NCBI GenBank assembly: GCA_003427395.1
Contig: BFEA01000055.1
Span: 1,537,526-1,601,525 of the forward strand
DNA from: Chara braunii
Taxonomy: Eukaryota > Streptophyta > Charophyceae > Charales > Characeae
Direction of reading: 5' to 3'
DNA length: 64,000 nucleotides
Shown here: in pieces, positions 1 to 8,609 of the stretch
How the letters are laid out: the number at the start of each line of letters is the position of its first letter
Position numbering within the stretch: position 1 is the first letter of the stretch
Translations under genes and position numbers: made by a program
Notes under the pieces: model-generated
What the model saw: only the letters and a program-made list of their open reading frames with translations
What the model was told of the DNA's origin: nothing
The model's database searches: none

Positions 1-312
1 CGTGGGGGTAACGAAGTGCTGCCGAAATTTTCTGATTTTCTCTTAGTCTTTTCGGCACACTTCGACCCCATGGGGGTAACGAAATGCTGCCAAAATTTTT
101 GACAAATTAGATCCTTCATTCCTCCCCACCTTCTTATCCACTTATTTACTTATTTATTTATTTATTTATTTATTATTTATTTATTTATTTTTTGAAATTT
201 CTTTTTTTTATTTGCGGCATCTTGACACCTAGTGTGCTCACCTTGGTCTCTCCCTTCCCCTTGGCACATTCTTGACCCCGTGGGGGGTAGGGAAATATTG
301 CCGACAAATTTC
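1..312. repeat. Diverged tandem motif at window start
   Basis: Three related copies of a motif built on TGGGGGTAACGAA followed by TGCTGCC and AAATTT are seen at about 2-31, 71-100 and 280-312. The third is the most diverged. Each is preceded by a CACACTTCGACCCC-like or CACATTCTTGACCCC-like stretch. No coding potential is seen. It lies upstream of the gag gene of the first retroelement, so it is probably part of that element's LTR or leader, but no LTR ends could be fixed. The words GCTGCCGAAATTT also occur, on the minus strand, in the hairpin units of the LTRs at 32.6-57 kb. Confidence 0.5.
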
Positions 313-400
313 AAAAAATAAATATTGTTTTCCCTTCACATCTTTTACTTCTTTATTTAATTATTTTTATTATTTATTTATTTTCTTATTTATTTTATTT
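141..400. repeat. (TTTA)n-type low-complexity tracts
   Basis: Two tracts of TTTA/TTAT repeats (about 141-190 and 347-400) lie between the copies of the preceding motif. They are simple microsatellite sequence with no other visible content. Confidence 0.8.
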
Positions 401-514
401 TCTCTCAAAATCTCGCTGTTTATTTATGTTTCTCCAGCCTTCCCCCCCCTATGCTTGCTCTTTTACTTTCTTGATTAGGTCACCGGTACCCTACCCTAAC
501 CACTTAAACCTTGG

Positions 515-544
515 TTAGGGTTTTCTTAGGGTTTTTGTAGGGTT
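515..544 (+). promoter_or_regulatory. Telobox-like cluster
   Basis: TTAGGGTTT occurs at 515-523 and 526-534, and GTAGGGTTT follows at 536-544. This is the reverse complement of the plant telobox AAACCCTAA, known from 5' regions of plant genes and interstitial telomere-like sites. Here it lies about 200 bases before the first gag ATG, so a role in the retroelement leader is possible but inferred. It is too short and degenerate to be a telomere. Confidence 0.4.
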
Positions 545-748
545 TATGGTTCTTCAAACCCCCCTACTTCCCCGTCCTCTTCGGGCACTCTGGACCCGAA
601 CCACCCCTCCCCCTTCGACGGTGCCCGTGCTAGCCTTGCTAGCGCCGTTCGCCGCTTTTTACCGCGGACTTCCCCCTACGCCCTCCACTCACGTGAACCT
701 CTTCTGACCCCCTCCAGTCCGGTCCGTCATCTCCCCATTGCTGACGGT

Positions 749-1197
749 GTGTCACACGCCGCCAACATGGCGATGACCACGGCATCGGGCTCCACACCCG
801 TGCCGGCGGACCAGGGCCATCAGCCCCAGGGGGATCTGCACACCCTCCTCACCTCCCTCCTTGCGCCCATCCACGCGCAACTCGCGACCCTTGCGCCCAT
901 CCAGACGCAAATCGCGACCCTTGGGCCCTTACAGGCGCAGGTGGCGACCCTTGCCGCCGGCGTGCAGCAACTCCAGGATGCTGCGTGTCCTCCATCGCGT
1001 GACTCCCAGTCCGGTTCCCCCGTCCTCCGACAGGGTGGCCACGGCGGAGCTTCCTCCTCCGCTGCCCCCGACCCGGCCATCTTGGTGACTGTCACGCCCC
1101 TAGCACGATGGCCGCCACGAGCTAGGCCCTCCCTCAGTCCATGGGCGCACCCGCCTAGATTCCGGTCACGACGACCACCGGACCACAACCCGCTACC
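749..1197 (+). pseudogene. gag: gag, N-terminal part (different frame from the rest)
   Basis: The frame starting at ATG 749 gives a Pro/Ala/Gln-rich protein. Near residues 30-75 it has three or four short repeats of the type LAPI-x-x-Q-x-AT, with regular Leu/Ile spacing that suggests a short coiled coil. It sits directly before the main gag frame but is offset from it, so a frameshift between about 1090 and 1200 must separate the two if they were once one protein. Weak sequence conservation makes the exact start uncertain. Confidence 0.5.
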
Positions 1198-2748
1198 ATG
1201 GTCTCAACTTTTCCAGGTGCCCCACTTCTCCCCCTTCTTCGCATGACCGCAACGACATTTGGCTCGCCCCCTTGTGGGATGCCTCGCACCACTCGTGCGT
1301 CTCCCCCTGCCACACCTCGCTCAATCTACGTTCGAGGTCTCGAGGACGAGATCGCCCTGCTGAGGACCGACCTCGCCCTCTCACGTCTTCAGCCACCCCC
1401 ACCTTCACAGGTGGCCGCGCCTTCTGGCGCACCCTCTTCTTCCTCTATTCTTCCTTCCATGCAGGCTCGCTTCCCTCGCCCTGCACCCTACCCATCCCCA
1501 TCCTACCTCCTCCCCATCCCCTCGGTTGCTGCGACCTCTTCTACCGCAGCTCCCGCGCAGCCTGCCGCTGTTTCCCCCGCCGCTCCACTATGCGGCCCGG
1601 GCGTCCAGTCAGCTGCGCCTCCTCCTCCAGGACCTGCGCCGACTTATTCTGCCGTAGTGCAGTCCCCTGCTTCCCGTTCCCCCCGCCACCAAAACGGTGG
1701 CGCACCACTCATCTGCTTGTCGAACATTGCCTTGTACGACGGTACAGGCGTACGCGTGTCTAGGTGGCTGCAGTCTGCCACCCGTACGCTCCAGCTCATG
1801 GGCGTCACACCCGACACGTGGGTGGGTCACTTTTCCACGCGCCTGCGTGGCGGTCTTTCCGAGGCCTGGGAGGATTTCTACGCGCAGTCCCTTCGCGCGG
1901 GTTGGACTCCGACCTTCATAGATTTTCAGGCGTTCCTCGAGGATCGCTTTGGAGCCCGACACGATGTGACAGACGCCTTCAAGCGTGTCGTCACTACACG
2001 CTGGTCCGGCTCTGGTGGCGCTGCCGGCCTGGATCGCCACATCCAGGTCTTTCAGGACGCCCGCCTCATTTGTGACATGGCGTTCCTCCCCGAGGCGGCC
2101 CTTATCGATCGTTTCTTGGCTAGCCTTCCGCTCGAGTACCGCTCCGTGCTATGGCGGTACGAGTCCACATCGGCCACGCAAGCTTATGAGGCCGCCAGGG
2201 ACCATCAGCAGATGTGGGCCCGTCTTCACCCCGCCTCCTCCTCCCAGCCACATCGTACTGATTACGCCTCATCCTCCTCCCACGGCATTTCCCAACGTCG
2301 TTCCTCCTTTCGCGGTCGCCCCCGCCGTTACGCGCAGCAGGGCCGCCACTTCTCGCGTCGCTTCAGCGCGCTCGAGTATGGTGAGCAGGACGTTGGTGCC
2401 CCGCTATCACAAGAGGGTGATCATAGCGATGACCTCGACCTCGGCGATGCTGTCCAGCACCACCAAGAGGACCCTACTCTCCCTATGGCTGAGCGCCTCC
2501 ATCTTATCCTCTCCACCCTTTCCCGGGCACGCAGCCGCCCTGGTGACGCTGGCGCGTCGCCCCCCGAGGTCCCTCAGCACGACCTCCCTCAAGGCTTTGG
2601 CCCTCCTCGCGGTGTCCTTTGTGCTGAGGAGCGCGCGGCTATTTTGGGCCGACGTGGGTGTTTGCGTTGCCGCCTGGACGCTTATACCTCCTCGCGGTGC
2701 CCTTACACTACCGCCCTCGACCACCACTATGCTGACCTTTCCCGCTAG
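1198..2748 (+). pseudogene. gag: Ty3/gypsy gag polyprotein, capsid and zinc-knuckle region
   Basis: This is a long open frame of 516 codons. A Pro/Ser/Ala-rich N-terminal third is followed by a region typical of retrotransposon gag (around residues 175-340). That region holds W-F-x(n)-L-x-G-x-L-x-x-A-W, an F-x-x-F-L-x-x-R-F core and an L-P-L-E-Y tail. Then comes an Arg/Ser-rich segment and, near the C-terminus, a zinc-knuckle spacing C-X2-C-X4-Y-X4-C. The position that should be His is Tyr, so the knuckle is probably non-functional. The product would form the capsid and bind element RNA. The N-terminus lies in another frame upstream, and a protease domain follows after a stop and frame change. 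Confidence 0.75.
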
Positions 2749-2804
2749 CGTCGTGCTCAGTCCCCCCCCGGCACCTCGCATCCCCGCGGCGCCTCCTAGC
2801 CACG

Positions 2805-3515
2805 GTGCAGTGTACACTTGCGCCCTCCTCAGTAGTCGGCTTCCCGACATCCCCGACGCGGTTTGCCCCTCTCCCTACTGGAGTTGAGGTATCGCAGGAC
2901 TCGACAGAGTGTACTCAGCCCTCTGTCGAAGTACCGTCTGCACCTCCGCAGACCACCGTCTCCCCTCCTTCCCCGTCGCGACTACCGACGCGTCGCGAGC
3001 AGCTTGTTACTCGCGAAGACGTTGTGTCCTCTCTTCTGGACTTGAGCATGCTTCAGGCTCGTCAGGAGCGACTCACCCTCCATGTCGCTGCACTGCGTCG
3101 CCTTCTCACCATCCTCTCTGACCCTGATCGCACCCTCCCGATCATCCCAGTACGACTCGGGACCTCCACGAGGGTGTACTCAGCGCTGTGGGATTCCGGT
3201 TCTCAGGGCGACTTCATTCACCCACGCGTGATGAAAGAAGCCCGCTTACCCACGACAGGGTCTCCGACTCTCATCTCCGTTACCTTAGGGGATGACAAGA
3301 CCCAACGCTTCTTCGATCAGACGAATTTTTGGTATTTTTGCAACACTCAAGCGCCAAAAAAGAGTCCCAGTCTCATCCGAGTAGGAATGATCCAAAACCT
3401 GAGTCTGGAAGATTCGTCAAAATATGGGGTCGAGGATCGACACCTTTCTGATGATGACGAATATGACGGACGAGACTATGATGAGCTGTTAAATAACATA
3501 TCTACTGAGAAGGAA
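2805..3515 (+). pseudogene. pol: Retropepsin-like aspartic protease domain and start of acidic linker
   Basis: The frame contains A-L-W-D-S-G-S-Q-G-D-F-I (bases about 3180-3225), the D-S/T-G active-site motif of retroviral-type aspartic proteases, preceded by a hydrophobic strand and followed by the usual H-P-R-V-M-K-E-A-x-L-P. The domain should cleave the gag-pol polyprotein. It is followed without frame change by an unusual stretch rich in Asp and Glu (about 3420-3500). A TGA closes the frame at 3516, but the same frame continues downstream into RT. A sharp drop in GC content occurs near 3320. Confidence 0.7.
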
Positions 3516-3518
3516 TGA

Positions 3519-4140
3519 AGTCGGTTAGTCGAGCTGTTTAATCATAGGGCTAAAGAAGAATTCTGGATGATACCGACTATCGCACGAACATTTGATCTAA
3601 AAACAGAGAGCAACAAGCTTAGCCCTGCACCGCCTGTATCCCCTCTTGCGCCAACAAAAACACATATTCCAGTGGCACCCTTCCTAGGAGAGCCTATCTT
3701 GCAGATTTCGGATATGGCTGACCTCTTGGAACCCCCTTGGACCTTGTATGAGGGCGAGCTTTCATTACGAGAAAGATATCAGCAAATGAATCAGTACTTA
3801 GATTTTTCTGTTTCCCCGCCCTGATCGTTGCTCACGCAAGGTGCTGTAATTGCGTTAATTCGACAAGAGGCCGAAACCCCGATCAATGATGTTCCCAATA
3901 TGATACAGGAAATGGCTGAACTAACTGTGTTGGAAGTCGCAGCGAGCACAATTGACCCCGAAACCGATGCCGAAACCAAGGAAACCAAAATGATCAGCCC
4001 TACCGAATCACAAATGTTTGCTACTGTTTTTTCGGTCCGAACCAGTAGCTCCATATTCTCCTGCATGGATGGTAAACGACCAATGAGACCAAATTGGGTC
4101 GACATACGACTTGACATTTCCGAACGACCAACAATCACCT
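3519..4140 (+). pseudogene. pol: pol linker between protease and RT
   Basis: This is the same frame as the protease and RT, broken by TGA at 3822. It reads as a low-similarity linker of about 200 residues with several acidic and Thr/Pro-rich stretches and no motif I recognise. It is longer than the protease-RT spacer usual in Ty3/gypsy elements. Continuity of frame on both sides is the only evidence that it belongs to pol. It could hold an inserted or recombined segment. Confidence 0.45.
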
Positions 4141-4988
4141 TACCCGGTCACGTACCCAGAGAAATTCGTAAGTCCTTCGTTGATGTATTGCATGGATATG
4201 CCGAGGTATTGAGTGTACATGACAACGATATTGGGTTGTCAACCGTGATCGAACACGCGATCCTCATAGGGGATTGTCCACCGATTAGCTGCGCTCCCTG
4301 TCGATACTCTCCGGCACAGCGACTGGCAGCGTTCTAGAAAGTAAAGAAGTTTGAAGTTAATGGATGGATTGAACCCTCTATCGGACCGTGGTCGTTTCCT
4401 GTGGTGATTGTACCGAAAAAGGCGGGAGGGATTCGTATACGTATTGATTACCGAAAGTTGAATGACATCACGATTAAGGATGTGTATCCTCTCCCCCGGA
4501 TTGATGAGTTGTTGAATGCTATTGGTGGTGCTCGATTTTTCAACAAGTTTGATGTTCGCCATGGATTCCATCACCTCCTCGTTCGAAAAGAAGATCCCCT
4601 GAAGACGGCCTTCGTTCTTTTCGAAGGAACTTGACAATGGATTTGATGCCCGATGGGAATTTGCAATGCCCCTGCCACGTTTCATCGTGCGATGAATATG
4701 ACCTTTCAGAACTTCATGCAAAAAACGAGGTTGGCGCAAAGCATTATAAATTATTGTGTGATAGTATATATGGATGATATCCTGGTGTATTCGAGTTCCT
4801 ACGAAGGGCATGTACAACGCATCGAGCGGGCGCTACACGCTTTGAAGGACGCAGGGTTCAAGGTGGCTCTCGAGAAATGTCAGTTTTTTCTCACTATGAT
4901 CTCCTTTCTCGGCCACGTGGTTTCGGACAAGGGGTTGCAACTGGAACCGCATAAGGTAGCCGTTGTGAAAGACGCGCCGGTGCCGACG
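4141..4988 (+). pseudogene. pol: Ty3/gypsy reverse transcriptase domain
   Basis: The pre-RT motif (D-N-D-I-G plus H-x-I-x-I-G-D-x-P-P-I) lies before a stop at 4335. It is followed by P-S-x-x-P-W-S-F-P-V-V-I-V-P-K-K, the R-x-x-I-D-Y-R-K-L-N motif, F-N-K-F-D-V-R-x-G-F-H, G-I-C-N-A-P-A-T-F, and the catalytic Y-M-D-D-I-L-V-Y-S (about 4769-4795), with L-E-K-C-Q and F-L-G-H-V-V-S-D-K-G-L after it. This domain copies element RNA into DNA. Stops TAG 4335, TGA 4632, TGA 4644 and TAA 4989 all lie in the frame without any shift, so the copy is dead but still easily aligned. The catalytic aspartates are intact. Confidence 0.9.
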
Positions 4989-4991
4989 TAA

Positions 4992-5674
4992 GTAACACAA
5001 GTACGCGCCTTTTTGGGGCGGGCATCATATTATTGAAGGTTTATCAAGGGGTTTTCAGCAATTGCGGGACCGCTCACAAACTTGTTGAAAATAAATCAGC
5101 CGTTGATCTGGACACCACAGTGCAATCAGGCCTTTCGAGAACTCAAGGCGGCTCCGATTTCGGCCCCGATCCTCATAAGACCGAACTCGGAAAAACTTTT
5201 TGTTCTCATCACCGATTGGCATCCCGAGGCGATCTTTGCGATCTTGGCACAGGCGGGACTTGATGGTTTGGAACACGTGGTGGAATATGCGTCTAAATTG
5301 GTCCCTTCATGCAAGCGGAACTACTCCGCTCCAATGGGAGAATGCTACGGGGCCTTGTGGGGAATCAGTCACTTCAGGGCTTACCTATATGGCCGGAAGA
5401 AGCCCAAGGATTACTCGGGTATGATCATGAACCACTGTTGGCCATGAAGAAGTCCAAGGATTACTCGGGCATGATTGGATGATGGACTACCACGTTGTAG
5501 AACATGAATTTTAACGTTCGTCATCGGAAACACGAGAAACACGGAAATGCGGACGGGCTGACACGGTTGCATCGTCCTGGCAAGGTACCCAAGAGTGAGA
5601 AAGTGACACCGTGGTATGATCCGGAGCCAAAGAATGAGCCCCAGTACGGTAAAGTGGAGATCCTTCTTAAAGAT
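4992..5674 (+). pseudogene. pol: RNase H domain of pol, frameshifted at a local duplication
   Basis: After TAA 4989 the RT tether V-R-A-F-L-G-R-A-S-Y-Y continues, with TGA at 5034, into the RNase H fold. Visible are L-F-V-L-I-T-D with its catalytic Asp, V-E-Y-A-S-K, R-N-Y-S-A-P-M-G-E and F-R-A-Y-L-Y-G. At 5396 the frame enters a duplicated segment and shifts. The end of the domain (D-H-E-P-L-L near 5423, then N-V-R-H-R-K and A-D-G-L-T-R-L near 5513-5570) lies in the new frame. RNase H removes the RNA strand of the RNA:DNA hybrid. A TAA at 5675 follows a Lys/Glu-rich tail. Confidence 0.8.
5396..5477 (+). repeat. Imperfect direct duplication inside RNase H
   Basis: A segment of about 32 bases beginning GAAGAAG at 5396 is repeated at 5446 with a 50-base offset and two C/T differences. 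The second copy fits the expected protein order (it follows D-H-E-P-L-L). The first copy replaces the residues expected just after Y-L-Y-G. The duplication is therefore what breaks the frame. Confidence 0.8.
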
Positions 5675-5677
5675 TAA

Positions 5678-6342
5678 GTGGACACGGACTCTCTCCCTCC
5701 CTTTTCTGGAACAATGGCGACTCCTTCTTCTGCTCCTTCTCTCAATCCCACCGACTCCCCTCCTCCTCTGCATTTGGAATTTTTCGCTAATCTCCCGGTC
5801 CAGGATAAGTTTTGTTATTTTTGCACATGTATTTCATGAGTTTATGGGGTAGATTGCTATCGCTTTGAGTCGGGGTTCACCGACTGGGTAGAATGTGCCA
5901 CGTGTGTCAATCGTCTGCATGGCGCATGCGTTCGATATCGAACGAGTAGTAAGGCGTGAAAATGCCCTCTGTGTCGGACGGGCAAGCTCCCTACGGAAGT
6001 TCGATTCGAGGCCGTGAGAATTGATGGCCCCGAATACGACGAAAAATACCGAAGAGCTGAAGTATGGACGAATAAAATGTTATTGGTTAAATTAGGGGGC
6101 AAACCAGTGGACCATCTCACTAAGCATGACAGGCGTCGGACCACGGAGAGGTCCTGAGATTATCGATGGATCAACAATCATTTGGAAAAACGCAAAACAA
6201 ACGGATCGGGATTATGGTTGACGGTTCCACGTCAATTTCAACGATATGACTGAACCAAATCGGCGCACGAGGAACAGGCCGCCCATTTTATGATATATGT
6301 CACTGAAGCGACCATCAATCAAAATCGATGGTTCTGGTCCAA
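5678..6342 (+). pseudogene. pol: pol segment with a C4HC3 (PHD-like) finger, then start of integrase zinc finger
   Basis: In the same frame as the end of RNase H, a Pro/Ser-rich linker leads to eight zinc ligands: Cys codons at 5813, 5822, 5894 and 5903, His at 5918, and Cys at 5927, 5963 and 5972. The pattern is C-X2-C-X23-C-X2-C-X4-H-X2-C-X11-C-X2-C, with Trp three residues before the third Cys. This order and spacing fits a PHD finger, a reader of histone tails, better than a RING. A charged region follows, then the N-terminal part of the integrase zinc domain up to W-F-W-S, where a MITE interrupts. Stops lie at 5837, 5957, 6155 and 6251, all TGA. A PHD assignment is inference from ligand spacing. 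A chromatin-reading role in target choice would be a further inference. Confidence 0.65.
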
Positions 6343-6858
6343 CAGAAAAATTTTCCAAAATTAAATAATCATTCTAGAGTAAAATTACATTATAAATTTT
6401 AAATTTTCATTCCATCTTGAAAAATGTCATTCTAATTTTAAAAATTTCCGTTTTACTTGAAAACTTTCCTTCCAAGAATGGGGGATCCCTTCTTATTTGA
6501 ACTGCATGCTAGAGATGGAATGAAAGTTTGGATGAGTTCATGAAATATTTTAATTAGACTGTCATTCTAAGTCAGAATTTTCAGTCATAAATAGGTTAAT
6601 CCAATCTAAATTATACGATGTTTATTGTAGTAGAATGAAAGTCTAATTAGAACATTTCATAAACTCGTCCAGACTTTCATTCCATCTTGAACAAATAGAT
6701 GTAGTTGGAAGGGAAAACTCATATTTAGACGGAAACTTGTCAAATTAAATTGAAAATTTTAGAGTTGGACAAACATTGGAATGATAATTAATAAATATGA
6801 AGGATGTTTTTTCTATGGAATGTTTTTTCAACTTTCATTTCTCATGGGAATTTTTCTG
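6343..6858. mobile_element. AT-rich palindromic MITE inserted in the integrase zinc finger
   Basis: The ends carry inverted CAGAAAAATT (from 6343, and reversed to 6858). The body is a degenerate long palindrome: bases 6513-6569 are nearly the reverse complement of 6631-6688, and the flanking halves show weaker complementarity. Host pol coding stops at W-F-W-S on the left and resumes at N-I-L-N-D-V on the right. Native bases GTCCAA before and GTCTAA after are a candidate 6-bp target-site duplication. No ORF is present. It is non-autonomous. CAG termini would suit a hAT-type parent, but no clean 8-bp duplication is seen. Confidence 0.75.
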
Positions 6859-6860
6859 TT

Positions 6861-7697
6861 GAGTCTAATATTCTTAATGACGTAACACACGTGGTCGCTA
6901 ATTGTCTAGTCTGTGCTACCGATCGTGCACCCATACGTGGGCCAAACACGATAGTCCCAATGGAGGTAGAACATCTTTTCAAGCGATTCAATATGAACAC
7001 GACAGATATTGACGTGCCACCTGGCCCCAACCATTGTGAGTACTCCATTCTCTTGGTGTTGATCGACCATTTCTCAAAGTATATCGAAGTTTACCCTTGT
7101 AAGACACGTAAGGCCTCAAAGATAACTACGTACATCGACTGGTTCCTCAATACCCATCTAGATACAGAGGAGATTGTGATCGATAATGGGTCTGAATTCA
7201 AAGCCGAGGTAGAGGAATTATTAATGCGTCATGGTGTTACTCTGCGACACACTGCTCCCCATGTCTCCCAGTCCAATGGGCTAGCCGAGAACGCGAACCG
7301 CATGATTAAGATCGCTCTCCGCAGGAACTTAGCGGCCAATGACACGCGTCCTTGGCCCGAGATAGTGTATCAAATCATCGGGATCCATCGGGCGACCCCC
7401 CATAAATTCACTGGATTTACCCCCTTTCAACTACGAACGAATAGTATCCCATGCATCGACAATCGGAGTGCCTTGAAAAATGCTGAAAGAGGGGGAAGGG
7501 ACATGCAGTCGGCCCTCAAGGCCAAGGCTAAACGGTACGCAGAGTTAATGGAAAAGACTATCCCTAAGCTAACCTGAAAAAGACAGAAAAGGACCAAACT
7601 GGCCCACGGTAGGCAGGTCCGTAGTTACGAGGCCCGGAATGGGAATGCAGGCCTGCAACACCAGTATAAATTAGGGAACCTAGTGCAGGTACGTAAA
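6861..7697 (+). pseudogene. pol: Integrase catalytic core
   Basis: The frame begins with the end of the zinc domain (N-C-L-V-C, the last two ligands). The core contains T-T-D-I-D, L-V-L-I-D-H-F-S-K-Y, I-V-I-D-N-G-S-E-F and S-Q-S-N-G-L-A-E-N-A-N-R. This is a D,D,E triad with about 34 residues between the second Asp and the Glu, as expected for retroviral-type integrases. Integrase joins the cDNA to the host genome. The frame runs to TGA 7575 and continues in frame as K-K-R-Q-K-R-T-K-L-A-H to about 7690. The upstream half of the zinc finger lies on the other side of the MITE. Confidence 0.88.
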
Positions 7698-7710
7698 TGA
7701 ACTCGCTCCC

Positions 7711-7950
7711 ATGTTTTCTGGCTGCTTTCGAGCAGTGGAACTCGGCCCTAACGGAGCCGATACTGTGCGCATCGCTCCTGAGACCAATGCCAGCCATAAC
7801 TCTTTTCCTATCGTCCGCCATACCTCCTACCTCCGCCCCCTCCCACCTTCAGAGGACCCTATCTCACCTTCGTTTTCTTTCTTTAGCCCAGACGAGGATC
7901 TCGCTTCCCCACCTTCGTCTGGTACCACTTCTCCTCGGTCTTCGTCATGA
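7711..7950 (+). pseudogene. pol: Integrase C-terminal tail in a shifted frame
   Basis: The frame at 7711 reads F-R-A-V-E-L-G-P-N-G-A-D-T-V-R-I, then F-P-I-V-R-H-T-S-Y-L-R-P. This matches the beta-rich C-terminal domain that follows the integrase core in Ty3/gypsy proteins. It is offset from the core frame, so a frameshift lies between 7690 and 7711. A Ser/Pro-rich end follows and stops at 7948. The codons before it contain no chromodomain that I can recognise. Confidence 0.6.
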
Positions 7951-8609
7951 GTTTCGTCATCGATCCGACTCTTCCTCCACAACTTCTTCAGCCTCGACCT
8001 TCGTTGTAGTTTCGCCAAGTCGCGCATCCTTGTCTCAGTCCCAATCTCCTCCGGTTTGCGTAGCTGTTTAGCCACGGGGCTTGGTGCGTGGCGGTAGAAG
8101 TAACGATTTCAACGGAGCGAGGAGCAGAAGACATCCTGGTGGAAGCTTCGGCGTTCAATCGATTCTCCTGACCTAATGAGAGCGACGTAACGGTGATCCT
8201 CGCCTTCAGTGGCGATCTGTGCACTATCCACTTGCAGTAACGCAACGCAGTGATCACCAGCCTCTACGAGTGGGGGCAGGAGTGGGTAGCGGATTGGCGG
8301 CGGTGGCTAGCCCGACCAGGCCGACAAATAGTGGGAACCGAGTGTATCAATACCTTCTCTCTTCGGACTAGTAGCACAAATCCCCTGGCTCATCCCCTTC
8401 CCCCTCTTCGTCCCTACCCCTTGCACAACTGAATCGCTTCTCGGCCTTCTCCCTCCCTTCAAATCTTCCAACTCTCTAGCCATCTTGAGCTGATCCCCTT
8501 CTAACCTTGGAGATTCGCCCCGCCACGATCCCTCCCTTCCATCCTCTTTACCTCCGCAAGTGGACTGAATTTACGTCGATCAGCGTGTGCATACTAATAG
8601 TGAAGTGTC
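7951..8609. other. Unassigned sequence after integrase
   Basis: This stretch should hold the polypurine tract and 3' LTR of the first element, but I could not pair it with any 5' copy. No coding region, tRNA-like box or inverted termini were convincing. Confidence 0.4.

Larger units (their letters stand above)
749..7950 (+). mobile_element. Degenerate Ty3/gypsy-type LTR retrotransposon (gag-PR-RT-RNaseH-PHD-like-INT)
   Basis: The domain order protease, reverse transcriptase, RNase H, integrase is diagnostic of Ty3/gypsy. The reading frame is long but damaged. From 2805 to about 5397 everything is in one frame with seven stop codons and no frameshift. It then shifts at a local duplication, runs to a MITE insertion at 6343, and resumes in the integrase. 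LTR ends and a PBS could not be fixed. The GC-rich gag/PR part and the more AT-rich RT part meet near 3320, so a chimeric origin cannot be excluded, although the frame is continuous across that point. Confidence 0.85.

Noticed and set aside
485-560. Telomere or subtelomere
   Set aside because: Only three imperfect TTAGGGTTT-like words, followed by a gag gene.
820-1188. Minus-strand ORF overlapping the first gag
   Set aside because: Mirror of a GC-rich gag; no motif and the opposite orientation to the element.
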